A DNA stretch of 64,000 bases, taken from NCBI RefSeq assembly GCF_910585425.1, contig NZ_CAJUCP010000012.1, positions 1 to 64,000 of the forward strand. The letters are read 5' to 3'. This document shows, piece by piece, positions 44,404 through 54,438 of this stretch. The stretch comes from an uncultured Acetatifactor sp. (GTDB taxonomy: Bacteria > Bacillota > Clostridia > Lachnospirales > Lachnospiraceae). The position numbers and the translations under genes were made by a program. Within the stretch, counting starts at the first letter, position 1. Each line of letters starts with the position of its first letter. The notes under the pieces were generated by a model. The model had not been told where the DNA came from and did no database searches. It saw only the letters and a list, made by a program, of their open reading frames with translations.

Positions 44404-45318
44404 ATGGACAATGTGGCAGCGAGAAAAAAGAAAAGAGGCATGGCAGACAGGCTCTTCGACATCCTGAACGCTACCTTGCTGGGCCTGTTCGCCCTTGCGT
44501 GCATCTATCCGTTCTACTATATCCTGATAAACTCCCTCAGCGATAACAAGCTGGTGGAGCTGGGCAAGATTGTGTTCCTGCCCCGGGGGATCCATCTCAA
44601 TAATTTCAGCGATGTCCTGAAGATACAGGGGCTGCCCCACGCGGTCTTCATATCTCTGGCGCGGACAGTGGTGGGCACCTGCATCGCCCTCCTGTCCTGT
44701 ACGGTGCTGGGATACGCCATGACCAGACAGGAACTCTGGCACAGGAAATTCTGGTATCGCTTCCTGATCGTCACCATGTATTTCGGGGCCGGGCTGATTC
44801 CGGGCTATCTGAACATCAAGAGGCTGGGGCTCATGAACACCTTCGGGGTATATGTGATTCCATGCCTGATTGGGCCCTACAACATGATTCTGGTGAAGAC
44901 CTACATCGAGAGCATCCCCCAGTCGCTGGAGGAATCGGCGCTGATGGATGGGGCGGGCTATCTGAAACGCCTGACCCGCATCGTCGTCCCGCTGGCGAAG
45001 CCCATTCTCGCCACGATCATCCTCTTTTCCATAGTCGGGCAGTGGAACGCCTACATGGACACGGTGCTGTACACCAGCGGAACCAGGCTCCAGACCTTGC
45101 AGTCCATCCTGTACCAGTATCTGAACAGCGCCAGGCAGCTGGCGGACATGATGAAGAAGGGCGGCAGGGTATCGGGGGAAATGGTAATGCAGATGACCAA
45201 CCTGCAGAGCGCCCGCCACACCATGACCATGGTCACCATTTTCCCCATTCTGCTGGTCTATCCCTTCATCCAGCGCTACTACGTCAAGGGCGTCATGATC
45301 GGGGCCGTGAAGGGCTGA
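44404..45318 (+). CDS. ABC sugar transporter permease, YtcP type
   Basis: A 304-residue second permease of the importer, with the EAA loop SLEESALMDGAGYLKRLTRIVVPLAKPI and six membrane segments. ATG 44404 has GGAGG seven bases ahead; the frame opens earlier but that part overlaps the first permease's 3' end. Co-transcribed with LplB-type permease and followed by the solute-binding protein. Confidence 0.92.
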   Translation: MDNVAARKKKRGMADRLFDILNATLLGLFALACIYPFYYILINSLSDNKLVELGKIVFLPRGIHLNNFSDVLKIQGLPHAVFISLARTVVGTCIALLSCTVLGYAMTRQELWHRKFWYRFLIVTMYFGAGLIPGYLNIKRLGLMNTFGVYVIPCLIGPYNMILVKTYIESIPQSLEESALMDGAGYLKRLTRIVVPLAKPILATIILFSIVGQWNAYMDTVLYTSGTRLQTLQSILYQYLNSARQLADMMKKGGRVSGEMVMQMTNLQSARHTMTMVTIFPILLVYPFIQRYYVKGVMIGAVKG

Positions 45319-45393
45319 CCTGAGGAAGAGGGAAGTGGGGGACGGGAAAAAGATAAAAAAGAAACGTAAATACATCAAACAGAAAACAAAATA

Positions 45394-45453
45394 AAAATCA
45401 AAATAGGAAAAATCAAAATAGGAAAAATCAAAATAGGAAAAATCAAAATAGAA
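45394..45453. repeat. Four 15-base AT-rich tandem repeats in the solute-binding gene leader
   Basis: Three identical copies of AAAATCAAAATAGGA and a fourth ending in GAA, just ahead of the ribosome site of the solute-binding lipoprotein. The surrounding leader is nearly pure purine/A. A slippage-prone spacer or an mRNA feature tuning expression of the abundant binding protein are both possible. Confidence 0.9.
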
Positions 45454-45477
45454 ATATCAAAAGAAAGAGGTGCAAAA

Positions 45478-47250
45478 ATGAGGAAGAAGAGATTCAAAAA
45501 GGTACTTGCGACGCTCACAGGCATGGCCATGGCCCTGTCGCTGTCTGCCTGTCAGGGGGACGTGAAGGAAGATGCCGGAACCGGGCAGGCAAATGGGGAA
45601 GTGGGAGAAGACCAGGCCGCGAAAGAGGATGGGGCCCACGATGCGCCGGAACCGGGCGGGGAGGGCGAGATCGTCACGCTGACCTGCTATTTCCAGAACG
45701 GCAACAACGGGGTGGAGCGCTATCCCTGGTTCGAGAAATACCTGGGGGAGAAATTCGGCCTGTACCTGGAGAGCAGGGTCCAGTCGGCGGACTCATCCCT
45801 CCTGGCCCCCATGCTGGCCAGCGGCGAGCTGACGGACATCATACAGATCGGCAACAAGACGGACGTGGCCAACGCTGTGGCCGGGGATATGCTGTTGGAT
45901 CTGGAGGAGTACAGGGAGCAGCTGCCCCATATCTTCGGAAACGAGAAGTACCAGTCGGCGATCCAGTATGCCAAGGACACCTTCGGCGGTCTGTATATGA
46001 TGCCTCTGCTGATCGGAGAGAGCGGCGGGATAGGCATAGACCCTCAGATGCGGTGGGATCTGTATAAGGAGCTGGGGATGCCGGAGATTCCCGATATGGA
46101 CAGTCTGCTGGACGTGCTGAAGCAGATGCAGGAGCTGGAGCCCGAGACGGCGGAGGGCCTGCCTGTATACGGACTGGGCGCTTTCAATGACTGGGACGGG
46201 AACGGCGTGATGTACTGCGCCTTCGCCAATTATATGGTGTACAGGGGATTTGCGATGGAGGGCTTTTCCTGGCTGGCCTATCTCAAAAACGACGGCAGCG
46301 GGGACGTGAAATATCTGCTGGATGATGACAGTGTCTATAAGGAGGCGCTGCAATGGTTCTTCCGGGCGAACCAGCTGGGGCTGCTGGATCCGGAATCGGC
46401 TACCATGAATTACGAGGGATACACGGCAAAGGCAGGCAACGCGCAGTATCTGTCCACCGTATGGGACTGGTTCTCCTACGGCGACCCGGATGCGGAGAAC
46501 GGGGAGGAATGGTGGGGCCATGCCTCCGTGTGGCCGGAAGATGTGGAAGTCCCCGTGAGCTCCGAAACGCCGGTAGGGGCCAGCAACTGCATCGGAATCA
46601 GCTCCAAGTGCGCGGATGTGGATAAGGCGCTGGCTTTTCTGGACTGGTATTACTCAGAGGAAGGGCTTGACCTTCTGTTCAACGGCCCGGAGGGAATGCT
46701 CTGGGAATATGACGACAGCGGCAAGCGTATTCTGAGCGATCTGTATTACGAAAACGATTATCTGGGAAATCCTTACCAACATCCCGACGGCGGAAATGTG
46801 AACAACCTCCGGGAGTTCTATTTCGACATAGCCGTCTGGCCCACTGCCACGGCGGAGCACGGCCAGAGGTATGAGCTGGAGACCGACTCCTATGCGTGCG
46901 TGAAGCATACGAAATCCAAACTGAAGGAGGATTTCACCGAAAACAACGGAGGATATGCCAGCAGGTACGAAAGAGCGGAAGCGGAGGGGAAGAACCTGAT
47001 CGTGACCAGCCCGGTGCTGAGCTTCGTGGCTCCGGCTCCGGATGACATAGAAGAAATCAGGGGACAGATCGGTGAGATCGTGGTACAGAATTCCTGGAAG
47101 ATGGTGTATGCCAGGGACCAGGAGGAGTTCGACGCCCTCTGGGCACAGACCCAGGCGGACGCGGAGGCGCTGGGCGCAGAGCAGGTATTTGCGGACGCGG
47201 TGGCCAGATGGGAAGAGGCCGTGAAGGTCAGTGAAAAATACCTGAAATAA
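45478..47250 (+). CDS. Extracellular solute-binding lipoprotein of the ABC importer
   Basis: A 590-residue binding protein of the large LipO/YtcQ-like type. The signal peptide ends LSLSAC, a lipobox, so Cys22 region is lipidated. The mature part begins with an acidic linker, then EIVTLTCYFQ, and has many aromatic residues expected for oligosaccharide binding. GAAAGAGG precedes the ATG. It is third in the permease-permease-binding protein order, typical of importers controlled by YesN/YesM-type pairs. The sugar ligand cannot be read from the sequence. Confidence 0.9.
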   Translation: MRKKRFKKVLATLTGMAMALSLSACQGDVKEDAGTGQANGEVGEDQAAKEDGAHDAPEPGGEGEIVTLTCYFQNGNNGVERYPWFEKYLGEKFGLYLESRVQSADSSLLAPMLASGELTDIIQIGNKTDVANAVAGDMLLDLEEYREQLPHIFGNEKYQSAIQYAKDTFGGLYMMPLLIGESGGIGIDPQMRWDLYKELGMPEIPDMDSLLDVLKQMQELEPETAEGLPVYGLGAFNDWDGNGVMYCAFANYMVYRGFAMEGFSWLAYLKNDGSGDVKYLLDDDSVYKEALQWFFRANQLGLLDPESATMNYEGYTAKAGNAQYLSTVWDWFSYGDPDAENGEEWWGHASVWPEDVEVPVSSETPVGASNCIGISSKCADVDKALAFLDWYYSEEGLDLLFNGPEGMLWEYDDSGKRILSDLYYENDYLGNPYQHPDGGNVNNLREFYFDIAVWPTATAEHGQRYELETDSYACVKHTKSKLKEDFTENNGGYASRYERAEAEGKNLIVTSPVLSFVAPAPDDIEEIRGQIGEIVVQNSWKMVYARDQEEFDALWAQTQADAEALGAEQVFADAVARWEEAVKVSEKYLK

Positions 47251-47273
47251 GAGAAGAGCGGAATGGGGAGAAC

Positions 47274-48629
47274 ATGGGGAAGACGGAAGTGGAAAACGAT
47301 GTCCTGAAGGATGGGGTGTTGCGGATCGTGCTGAATATCGGGGCGCCGTTGCTGGCGGTACAGCTGCTCTCAATGCTGGCTGCTTCCTATACCAATCAGA
47401 TATACAGCCGGTACTTCGGAAAGCTGGTGTTTCTGGTGACGGGCGTCCTGAGCTCCGTGATCGCCCTCTTCCAGAGCGCCTACAGCAGCGTGGCCAGCGG
47501 TACCTGGATCAGGAGCGCCGCGGCCTACGCCGAGGAGGACAGGGGGCGGGCCAACAGGGTGACGGTCAACGCCCTGTACTCCGTGACGCTGGTGGTGCTC
47601 CTGTGCATGCTGGCGCTGCTGCTGGGTAAGGGCTGCATCTTCCGCGCCATGAACGTCCCCTTGGAAATCCACAGGGAGGCGGGCCTGTACTACTATGCCC
47701 AGGTGGCGCTGATGCCCTTTGCCGGGATCAATGCCATGCTGAACACGATCATCACGGCCAGGGGGAGGCGGGGCATGGTCTTCGCGGAGAACCTGCTGTT
47801 CGTCTGCGGGCCTGCCATCGCGGCCATGCTCTTCATCGCGGTCCTCAGGATGGGATTCTGGGGCTGGCTGCTGGGGAGCATACCCGTCACCCTGGCGCAT
47901 ATCGGGGTGCAGTGGGCGTTCCTGAAGAAATGCGGAATCGTCGCGGGGTTGAAGCCGGAACATTTCAGGCCGGACTGGGAATCGATTTTTGGGAATGCCA
48001 GATACGGCTGCCTGCTGTACACCCAGATGATTCTATGCTGTATCAGCGAGATGGCCATCTCCATGCAGAGCAACCGCTATCTGGACATGGACGAGATTGC
48101 CACGGTGACCATCCTCCTGCCCCTGACCAGCCCTCTGGCCGTGTGCTCCACCCTGTGCAGCGTCTTCGTGCCCCAGAACTATGGGGCCGGGAAGACCCTG
48201 CGGCTGAGGCGCTTCGTCTCGGGAGCAATCTGGTTCGGGGCCGTCTATGGGGTGGGCTGCGCCCTGTTCCACATGCTGGCCGGGGAATGGTACTTCGGCA
48301 CCCTGTTCGACGACATGGCCATGATAGAACTGGGGAGGGAATATTGGTTCTGGTATGGGCTGGGCTGCATCCCGCTGGCGATGATCTATGTGATCAGGGT
48401 CTTCTTCGACAGCGTGGGCATGGCAAAGGTGTCCATGCTTTCCGGGGCGGGAGAGCTGCTGGGGCGGCTGGTATGCGCATTCTGGCTGATTCCCTGCTTC
48501 GGCTACATAGGGCGCTTCGCGGCTCCCCTGCTGGGCTGGGGGCTGGGCGGCCTGATGATGACAGTGATGTATTTTGCGCTCCGGAAAAAGATATGGGAAA
48601 AATGCGACAGGAACGGAAGATGGACATAA
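47274..48629 (+). CDS. MATE-family efflux transporter
   Basis: A 451-residue transporter of the MATE class with twelve predicted membrane segments. The N-terminal part has LNIGAPLLAVQLLSMLAASY and the second half starts near residue 230 with AISMQSNRYLDMDEIA; QNYGAGKTLRLRR is a characteristic cytoplasmic loop. It lies 23 bp after the solute-binding gene, so it may be in the same transcript. Drug or metabolite export is the family role; its place in a sugar locus is unusual. Confidence 0.9.
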   Translation: MGKTEVENDVLKDGVLRIVLNIGAPLLAVQLLSMLAASYTNQIYSRYFGKLVFLVTGVLSSVIALFQSAYSSVASGTWIRSAAAYAEEDRGRANRVTVNALYSVTLVVLLCMLALLLGKGCIFRAMNVPLEIHREAGLYYYAQVALMPFAGINAMLNTIITARGRRGMVFAENLLFVCGPAIAAMLFIAVLRMGFWGWLLGSIPVTLAHIGVQWAFLKKCGIVAGLKPEHFRPDWESIFGNARYGCLLYTQMILCCISEMAISMQSNRYLDMDEIATVTILLPLTSPLAVCSTLCSVFVPQNYGAGKTLRLRRFVSGAIWFGAVYGVGCALFHMLAGEWYFGTLFDDMAMIELGREYWFWYGLGCIPLAMIYVIRVFFDSVGMAKVSMLSGAGELLGRLVCAFWLIPCFGYIGRFAAPLLGWGLGGLMMTVMYFALRKKIWEKCDRNGRWT

Positions 48630-48643
48630 GGAGAGGGCAGGGA

Positions 48644-50890
48644 ATGAAGAGGATTGAGATAACAGACGAGACGGTAGGGTGCAGCGCGGACATCCAGCGC
48701 ATCCTGGACGGGAACCGAGGCGGGGAGACAGAAATCGTATTCCGACCGGGAAGATATTTTCTGGACGCAGGCCTGCGGCTTGGAAAAGGGCACAGGGGCA
48801 TGACCCTGCGGGGGGAGGGGAAAGCGCGGCTGATTGGGGGGAGGAGCCTCCGGGGGTGGGCTGTGGCAGAGGACTGCCGCATCGCGCCCCGGGCCAGGGG
48901 AAGGATCCTGGCCTGCAGCCTGGCAGAGAACGGCATCGCCGGTACAGGGGGCATGAAGTCCCGGGGCTTCGACCGCCCGGTGGTCCCCTCCCAGCCCAGG
49001 CTGTTTTTTGACGGAGAGCCCCAGCGGCTCATCCGCTATCCGAAGGGGGAGGCTTTCCTGACGATTTCCGGCGTCGCGGAGCCGGAGACGGATGAATGGG
49101 GCAATGAGGTGGGCAGGCTGGAGGCGGGATTCCACTATGATGATGAAAGGCCCGGGGCCTGGTCGCACAGCGAGGATATCTGGGTCCACGGGAACTGGTG
49201 CTGGGACTGGGCAACCAGCTATGAGAGGGTGGCCAGGCTGGATTCCGGCTGTAAGAAAATCGTAAATGCCCCTCCCTACGGGCTGTATTCCTTCAAGAAG
49301 GGGCAGAGGTTCTATTTTCTGAACATTCTGGAGGAATTGACGGAACCCGGGGAATACTATATCGACCGCGACAAGAACATGCTGTATTTCATGCCTCCCG
49401 CAGGCTGTGAGAAGGGGGAAGTATTGCTGTCCCTGCTGGAGGAGCCGCTCCTGACAGTGGAGGACAGCGATGACATCACGATTTTGGGCCTGCAGCTGGA
49501 AGGAACCTGCGGCTGCGGAATCCGGGTGGAGGGCAGCAGCGGCGTCACTATCGACAACTGTCATATCCGCAATATCGGAAACCACGGCGTGGCGCTGCAG
49601 GGCGGAAGAGGGAACCGGGTGCTCCATTCCACGATCCACGACTGCGGGGACTGCGGGGTAAAGGCCGTGGGAGGGGACCGCCTGACGCTGGAGGCGGCGG
49701 ATTTCCATATCTGCAACAACCATATGTACCGGAACACCCAGCTGTCCAGATGCTATCAGGTCCCGATTCTGCTGGCCGGCGTGGGGATGACGGTGAGGAA
49801 CAATCTGATACACGACTGCCCCCACAAGGCAATCATGTACTGGGGCAATGACATGACGATTGAAGACAATGAAATCTACCGCGTGGTGATGGAGACAGGG
49901 GACGCGGGCGCTGTCTATACCGGCAAGAACTATACGTTCCGGGGGAACCGGGTGTGCCATAATTATATCCACCATCTGGGCGGCGTGGGCATGGGGGCCA
50001 TGGGGATCTATAATGACGACTGCGTGTCCGGGACGGTGATGGAGGACAATTATTTCGTGGAGGCCACCCGGGCCGTGATGCTGGGGGGCGGTCGGGATTT
50101 CATGGTCAGGAACAATGTGTTCATAGGCTGTGACCCGGCCATCGAACTAGACAGCAGAGGCGTGGACGGGCATCCGGTCTGGCGGTACATGATGACAGAG
50201 GAGCTGCGGGAAAGGTTCTATCATATCCGGAATGTGGACACCGACAATATGGACGTCCCTGGCGGCGAGGATGTAAGCGGCATAAGCGCCCTCTATCTGT
50301 CCAGGTATCCGGAGCTGGAGAAGATAGACGCATATTTCAGGAAAGGCGACGAGATTCCCGGCAGCGGGGTCATCCGGGGAAACGTATTCCTCCCCGGGGA
50401 TTCCGGGACAAATGTGCGCTGTGCGACCAGCGGCGAGAGGGGGAGCTATCTGTTCGAGGAGAATGTATTCGCCGCCCGGGAGGATTTCCGGGACGCTTCC
50501 TGGGAGGACTGGGAGCTTCGCCGGGATTCCGGCGTCTTCCGAAATGGCTACCTGGGGCGCTCCATGGCCGGAATCGGACTACAGAGAAGTCTTCGTATGG
50601 AGAATCCCTGCAATGTATGCACGGCGATATCGGTGAGAGAGCAGGGGAACGGGCTGACCGTCTGCCTGCGGATCCGCAATCAGGAGCCGGACAGGGCCAG
50701 GGGGACGATTCTGGTGGCGGCCAGAGGAGGGGAAAGCTGTACGGCACGGCAGCTGACATTTGACCTGGGGCCCTCGGAGAGGAAGGAGTATCTGATAGAC
50801 CTGGCCGATATCCGGGAAGGGTTCATACTGGAAGCCAGCTCCCCCACGCCGGGGGTGCGGCCCAGCATCTGCCGTGTCAGGGCCGTCTGA
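48644..50890 (+). CDS. Right-handed parallel beta-helix protein, possible GH141-like glycosidase
   Basis: A 748-residue protein with no signal peptide. Repeated beta-helix rungs run from about residue 270 to 540 (VTIDNCHIRNIGNHGVALQGG, HSTIHDCGDCGVKAVGG, DMTIEDNEIYRVV), preceded by an N-terminal part with GEYYIDRDKNMLYFMPP. The layout resembles right-handed beta-helix glycosidases of the GH141 kind, a comparison I make with low confidence. The frame reads back into the MATE gene, but ATG 48644 with GGAGAGGG is the natural start. Its neighbours, an importer and a YesN/YesM pair, support a carbohydrate role. Confidence 0.75.
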   Translation: MKRIEITDETVGCSADIQRILDGNRGGETEIVFRPGRYFLDAGLRLGKGHRGMTLRGEGKARLIGGRSLRGWAVAEDCRIAPRARGRILACSLAENGIAGTGGMKSRGFDRPVVPSQPRLFFDGEPQRLIRYPKGEAFLTISGVAEPETDEWGNEVGRLEAGFHYDDERPGAWSHSEDIWVHGNWCWDWATSYERVARLDSGCKKIVNAPPYGLYSFKKGQRFYFLNILEELTEPGEYYIDRDKNMLYFMPPAGCEKGEVLLSLLEEPLLTVEDSDDITILGLQLEGTCGCGIRVEGSSGVTIDNCHIRNIGNHGVALQGGRGNRVLHSTIHDCGDCGVKAVGGDRLTLEAADFHICNNHMYRNTQLSRCYQVPILLAGVGMTVRNNLIHDCPHKAIMYWGNDMTIEDNEIYRVVMETGDAGAVYTGKNYTFRGNRVCHNYIHHLGGVGMGAMGIYNDDCVSGTVMEDNYFVEATRAVMLGGGRDFMVRNNVFIGCDPAIELDSRGVDGHPVWRYMMTEELRERFYHIRNVDTDNMDVPGGEDVSGISALYLSRYPELEKIDAYFRKGDEIPGSGVIRGNVFLPGDSGTNVRCATSGERGSYLFEENVFAAREDFRDASWEDWELRRDSGVFRNGYLGRSMAGIGLQRSLRMENPCNVCTAISVREQGNGLTVCLRIRNQEPDRARGTILVAARGGESCTARQLTFDLGPSERKEYLIDLADIREGFILEASSPTPGVRPSICRVRAV

Positions 50891-50994
50891 GCCTTGCGGC
50901 GCACGGTGCGGGAGGGGAGGCGGTTCCCGCCGGAGGATATGGGAGGGTATGAGCGGAACGGGGAAGGACAGGAGGATGCAAGGAGGTGGGCCTG

Positions 50995-52515
50995 ATGGAG
51001 GCGGACAGCCTGAAGGTTTTCGTGGTGGATGACGATGCCGCTATCGTGGAATGGCTTGTGCGGAACGTGGAGTGGGAGGTCTATGACTGTGAGGTGGTGG
51101 GCTCTGCCACCGAGGCTGCGGCTGCCCTCCGCTATATGGAGGGGCACCCGGTGGATCTGCTGCTGACAGATGTCTGTATGCCCGGGATGTCGGGGCTGGA
51201 GCTGATAAAACGGGCCAAGGAGGGATATCCGCAGCTGTACGTCATCGTCATAAGCGCTTTCGACAAGTTCGAATACGTCAAGGAGGCTTTCCAATACGGC
51301 ATCATAGATTATTGTCTGAAGCCCATTGACGTCAACGAGCTGTACGGTTGCCTGAAGTCTGCGGAAGCGGCCTACAGCGAACGGCAGATGCGGCAGCGGA
51401 ACCAGGACATGCTGGTGTTCCGCAACAGCATCTTCCAGAGGCTGATAAACGGCGAGGGCAGCGCGGCCCGTCTGGAGGAGCAGTGCAGCCTGGCGGACAT
51501 CGACCTGGACCAGCCCCTGTTCCAGGTGGCGCTTCTGGACATGCGCCGCCTGGAACAAAATGACTATATCCGCGTAGCCAACCGCTTTGCCGGGAAAGGG
51601 CGGGAGGGGTATTATTGCTTTTTCAACGGGCGGATGGATCTGGTCTTCCTGTTCTGGGGCGGAGAGGGCTGCGACAGCCGGGCAGAGAGGGGCATCGGGG
51701 AAATCCTGCGCCTCGAGGGCATATGGGATGCCACGGCGCTGTATATCGGCAGACCGCTCAAAAGCTATCGGCAGATAGCGGAGAGCTATCAGGTCTGCTG
51801 CGATTTCCAGACCGCTGGGCCGCTGTTTCCGGGCCATGTGGTGCGGACCGGGCAGTATCCCTATGAAAAGTACCTGGAAGCCCCAAAGGACAGGGCGCGC
51901 AGAAGGCTGGGGGACTGCCTGAAGCTGGACGACCGGGAAGGGGCCATGGAGGCGGTCCGGGAAATCGCCTCCGCCTGCCCGGGGGAGGCGGACCGGAGGG
52001 CGGAAATCGTCTGCCTGGGAGTATTCCTGATCAAAAACATACGGATCGCATTTCCACACCGCCGCCTTCCCGCCATGGCGGGGAGCGTGGAAGCCCGGCC
52101 CCGGCCGGAGGAGATGCTGCGGTGGCTGGAGGAATTCTGGCGCGGGATGGGGGACGGTGCTGAGGCAGAGGAGGGCGCTTACCCCCAGGTGAACCGGGCG
52201 CTGCGCAGGATTGGGAGCGGTTACGGAGACAACAGCCTCTCCCTGAAGGGACTGGCGGTGGAATGGCATATTTCGGCGGCTTATCTGGGAAAGCTGTTCA
52301 AAGAGCAGACAGGGGAGTTCTTCAACGACTACCTGCTGCGGATCCGGATCGAGGAGGCGAAGCGGCTCCTGCTGGAGAACAGGCTGCGCATGGGGGAGAT
52401 CGCGTCGGCGGTGGGCTTTTCCAATCAGAGCTATTTCAACAGGATGTTCCGCAAGAGCTGCGGGGTTTCTCCGGCCGAATACCGCCGCCAGTGCAGTGAG
52501 GAGAAGGGGCTATGA
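50995..52515 (+). CDS. YesN-type response regulator with AraC-family output
   Basis: A 506-residue regulator. The N-terminal receiver has KVFVVDDDAAIVEWL, LLLTDVCMPGMSGLEL with the phosphoacceptor Asp, and YCLKPIDVNELYG. The middle 270 residues form a helical linker domain. The C-terminal AraC helix-turn-helix pair has NDYLLRIRIEEAKRLLLEN and GFSNQSYFNRMFRKSCGVSPAEYRR. AGGAGG is nine bases before the ATG at 50995. It overlaps the kinase gene by four bases and most likely controls the importer operon upstream. Confidence 0.94.
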   Translation: MEADSLKVFVVDDDAAIVEWLVRNVEWEVYDCEVVGSATEAAAALRYMEGHPVDLLLTDVCMPGMSGLELIKRAKEGYPQLYVIVISAFDKFEYVKEAFQYGIIDYCLKPIDVNELYGCLKSAEAAYSERQMRQRNQDMLVFRNSIFQRLINGEGSAARLEEQCSLADIDLDQPLFQVALLDMRRLEQNDYIRVANRFAGKGREGYYCFFNGRMDLVFLFWGGEGCDSRAERGIGEILRLEGIWDATALYIGRPLKSYRQIAESYQVCCDFQTAGPLFPGHVVRTGQYPYEKYLEAPKDRARRRLGDCLKLDDREGAMEAVREIASACPGEADRRAEIVCLGVFLIKNIRIAFPHRRLPAMAGSVEARPRPEEMLRWLEEFWRGMGDGAEAEEGAYPQVNRALRRIGSGYGDNSLSLKGLAVEWHISAAYLGKLFKEQTGEFFNDYLLRIRIEEAKRLLLENRLRMGEIASAVGFSNQSYFNRMFRKSCGVSPAEYRRQCSEEKGL

Positions 52516-54293
52516 GGAAATTGAGGTTTCTGCGGTACTATTATGCCAGGCTGACTTTGGTCAGCCTGGTTTCCGTGTTCTTTCTGGTCTCCGTGGTGGC
52601 CCTGGGCCTGCTGGCCTACCTGCAGTCCTCCCGGACCGTCTATGCGGTCCAGGAGCATGAAGCCGCCCTGCGGGAGCTGGAGGCGGAGCACAATGATATC
52701 TGGAATAATTATTACAAAGCTTTCATGCCCCTGACGGACAGCTTCTACGAGGAGAGCCTGTACGCGTTCTGCAAGGGGGAGGACTACGGGTATGACCGCT
52801 ACACGGTGCGGCGGGATTTCAAGCGTATCCTGGCAGATATCTGCCAGCAGGACAGGAGGATCAGAGGGGTTTATTTCCTGCGCTGTTTTGACGGCGCCGG
52901 GTTCCTGTACTTCCATGAGGGCCAGCAGCTTCGGCAGGTCTCCTTTGAGCTGGGGCCGGAGGTCTGGCCGGACGGGGCCCGGCGGGGGCTGATCGGCGGC
53001 AGGGCGCTGCAGGGCGGCGATGGGGGCACGGAGGAGACGGAGGTGTTCGGAATCCAATCCGGCATCCAGTCTGTCACAAGGGCGGGGGAGACCTATGACT
53101 ATCGGATCACAGTGCTGTACGACCTGAACCGTTTCGACCAGATACTGGCAGGGCATGATATCGACCAGGAGGCCCGCTTCCTGATCGCATCGGCGGAGGG
53201 GATGGTGCTCTATGACAGCATGGGGGGATACTATGGCGGGGAGCCGGTATTTTATGAGGACATAGGGAAAATCGCCGGGGAAGGAGATTCCTTTATCGCA
53301 GGCTCCGTTGTCTACCGGAAAGGCCGGAGGACTTCCGCCAGGGGCGGCTGCATCGTCTTCTACACCATCCCCTCCGGAATCCGGTTCAACGGGGCCATGG
53401 GGCTGGTGGCCCTGCTGGCCGTAGGTATTGTGGCGGTGGTCTCCGTAGCCATGCTCTCCATCAACCGGTTGGCCAACCGGAGGTTCCGGGAGCTGGAGTG
53501 GGGGATGCAGCAGATTGGGAAGAACAATCTGGGATTCAGGCTACCTCTTGGGAGGCATGAGGACGAATTCTTCCGGATTGCCTCCCGGTTCAACAGAATG
53601 TGCGATGAACTGGAGGACACCATCAACAAGAACTACATCTATCAGCTCCTGCAGAAGAACGCGGCATATGAGGCCCTTCAGGCCAGCGTGAACCCCCATT
53701 TCCTGTACAATTCCCTGGAGGCCATCCGGGAGATGCTGGATGGCGCGGGGCAGGAGGAAGGGGCTGAGATGGTGCTGCTGCTGTCGCGCATCTTCAAGTA
53801 CCAGATTCGGGGGGAGAGCATCGTGACCATCCAGAAGGAGATGGACGCCCTGCGCAGCTACATCGATTTTTCCTCCATCCGTTTCCGGTATGCCTTCGAG
53901 TACACTGCGGACTTCGACGAGGAGATTCTGGACTGCGCCATACCGAAGCAGATTTTCCAGCCTGTTGCCGAGAATTATTTTGCCCATGGGCTGCGGGGAG
54001 ACGGGGAGGACCGGATCGATATCCGCGGATATCTGGATCCGGAGGACGGGATGATCCATGTACGGTTCTGCGACAATGGGAAGGGGCTTACCCGTGAACA
54101 GGCGGATGCCCTGACGAAATCTCTGGATGACAGCGGAGATAATTCCCATATCGGCCTTCGGAACGTACATCAGCGGCTGAAGCTTGCGTTTGGGGAGGAG
54201 AGCCATGTCTCGATCGTCTCCAACGCGCCGGAGCCCGGGGCCTGCATCCTGCTGGTGTTCGGGAGGACATGGAAGCTGAAAAGCGTGCAGTGA
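52512..54293 (+). CDS. YesM-type sensor histidine kinase
   Basis: A 593-residue membrane kinase of the His_kinase family paired with YesN-type regulators. It has an N-terminal membrane segment (LVSLVSVFFLVSVVALGLLAYL), a long extracellular domain, a second membrane segment near residue 300 and a HAMP-like linker, then the phosphoacceptor region SVNPHFLYNSLEAIREM and the ATPase motif CDNGKGLTREQ with HIGLRNVHQRLKLAF. ATG overlaps the regulator's TGA. Expected to sense an extracellular sugar. Confidence 0.94.
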   Translation: MRKLRFLRYYYARLTLVSLVSVFFLVSVVALGLLAYLQSSRTVYAVQEHEAALRELEAEHNDIWNNYYKAFMPLTDSFYEESLYAFCKGEDYGYDRYTVRRDFKRILADICQQDRRIRGVYFLRCFDGAGFLYFHEGQQLRQVSFELGPEVWPDGARRGLIGGRALQGGDGGTEETEVFGIQSGIQSVTRAGETYDYRITVLYDLNRFDQILAGHDIDQEARFLIASAEGMVLYDSMGGYYGGEPVFYEDIGKIAGEGDSFIAGSVVYRKGRRTSARGGCIVFYTIPSGIRFNGAMGLVALLAVGIVAVVSVAMLSINRLANRRFRELEWGMQQIGKNNLGFRLPLGRHEDEFFRIASRFNRMCDELEDTINKNYIYQLLQKNAAYEALQASVNPHFLYNSLEAIREMLDGAGQEEGAEMVLLLSRIFKYQIRGESIVTIQKEMDALRSYIDFSSIRFRYAFEYTADFDEEILDCAIPKQIFQPVAENYFAHGLRGDGEDRIDIRGYLDPEDGMIHVRFCDNGKGLTREQADALTKSLDDSGDNSHIGLRNVHQRLKLAFGEESHVSIVSNAPEPGACILLVFGRTWKLKSVQ

Positions 54294-54438
54294 AACGGAC
54301 TCCCGGCAAAGGTTTCCCCTGATTTCTATTGAACCCACGCCCAATATGGATTATAATGTACCCATGCGGCAGGCGAAACGCCTTTCTGATGCCGAAAAAA
54401 GCGGGGCATGGCAGTCCCCGGGAAGGATTGGTGGCAAG

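Noticed and set aside
47912..48643. 5' extension of the beta-helix gene reading frame
   Set aside because: This part runs through the MATE gene in another frame; the natural start with a ribosome site is at 48644.
50680..52269. 529-codon open frame on the minus strand
   Set aside because: Antisense to the beta-helix and YesN-type genes, both of which have full motif sets; the translation has no recognisable domain.
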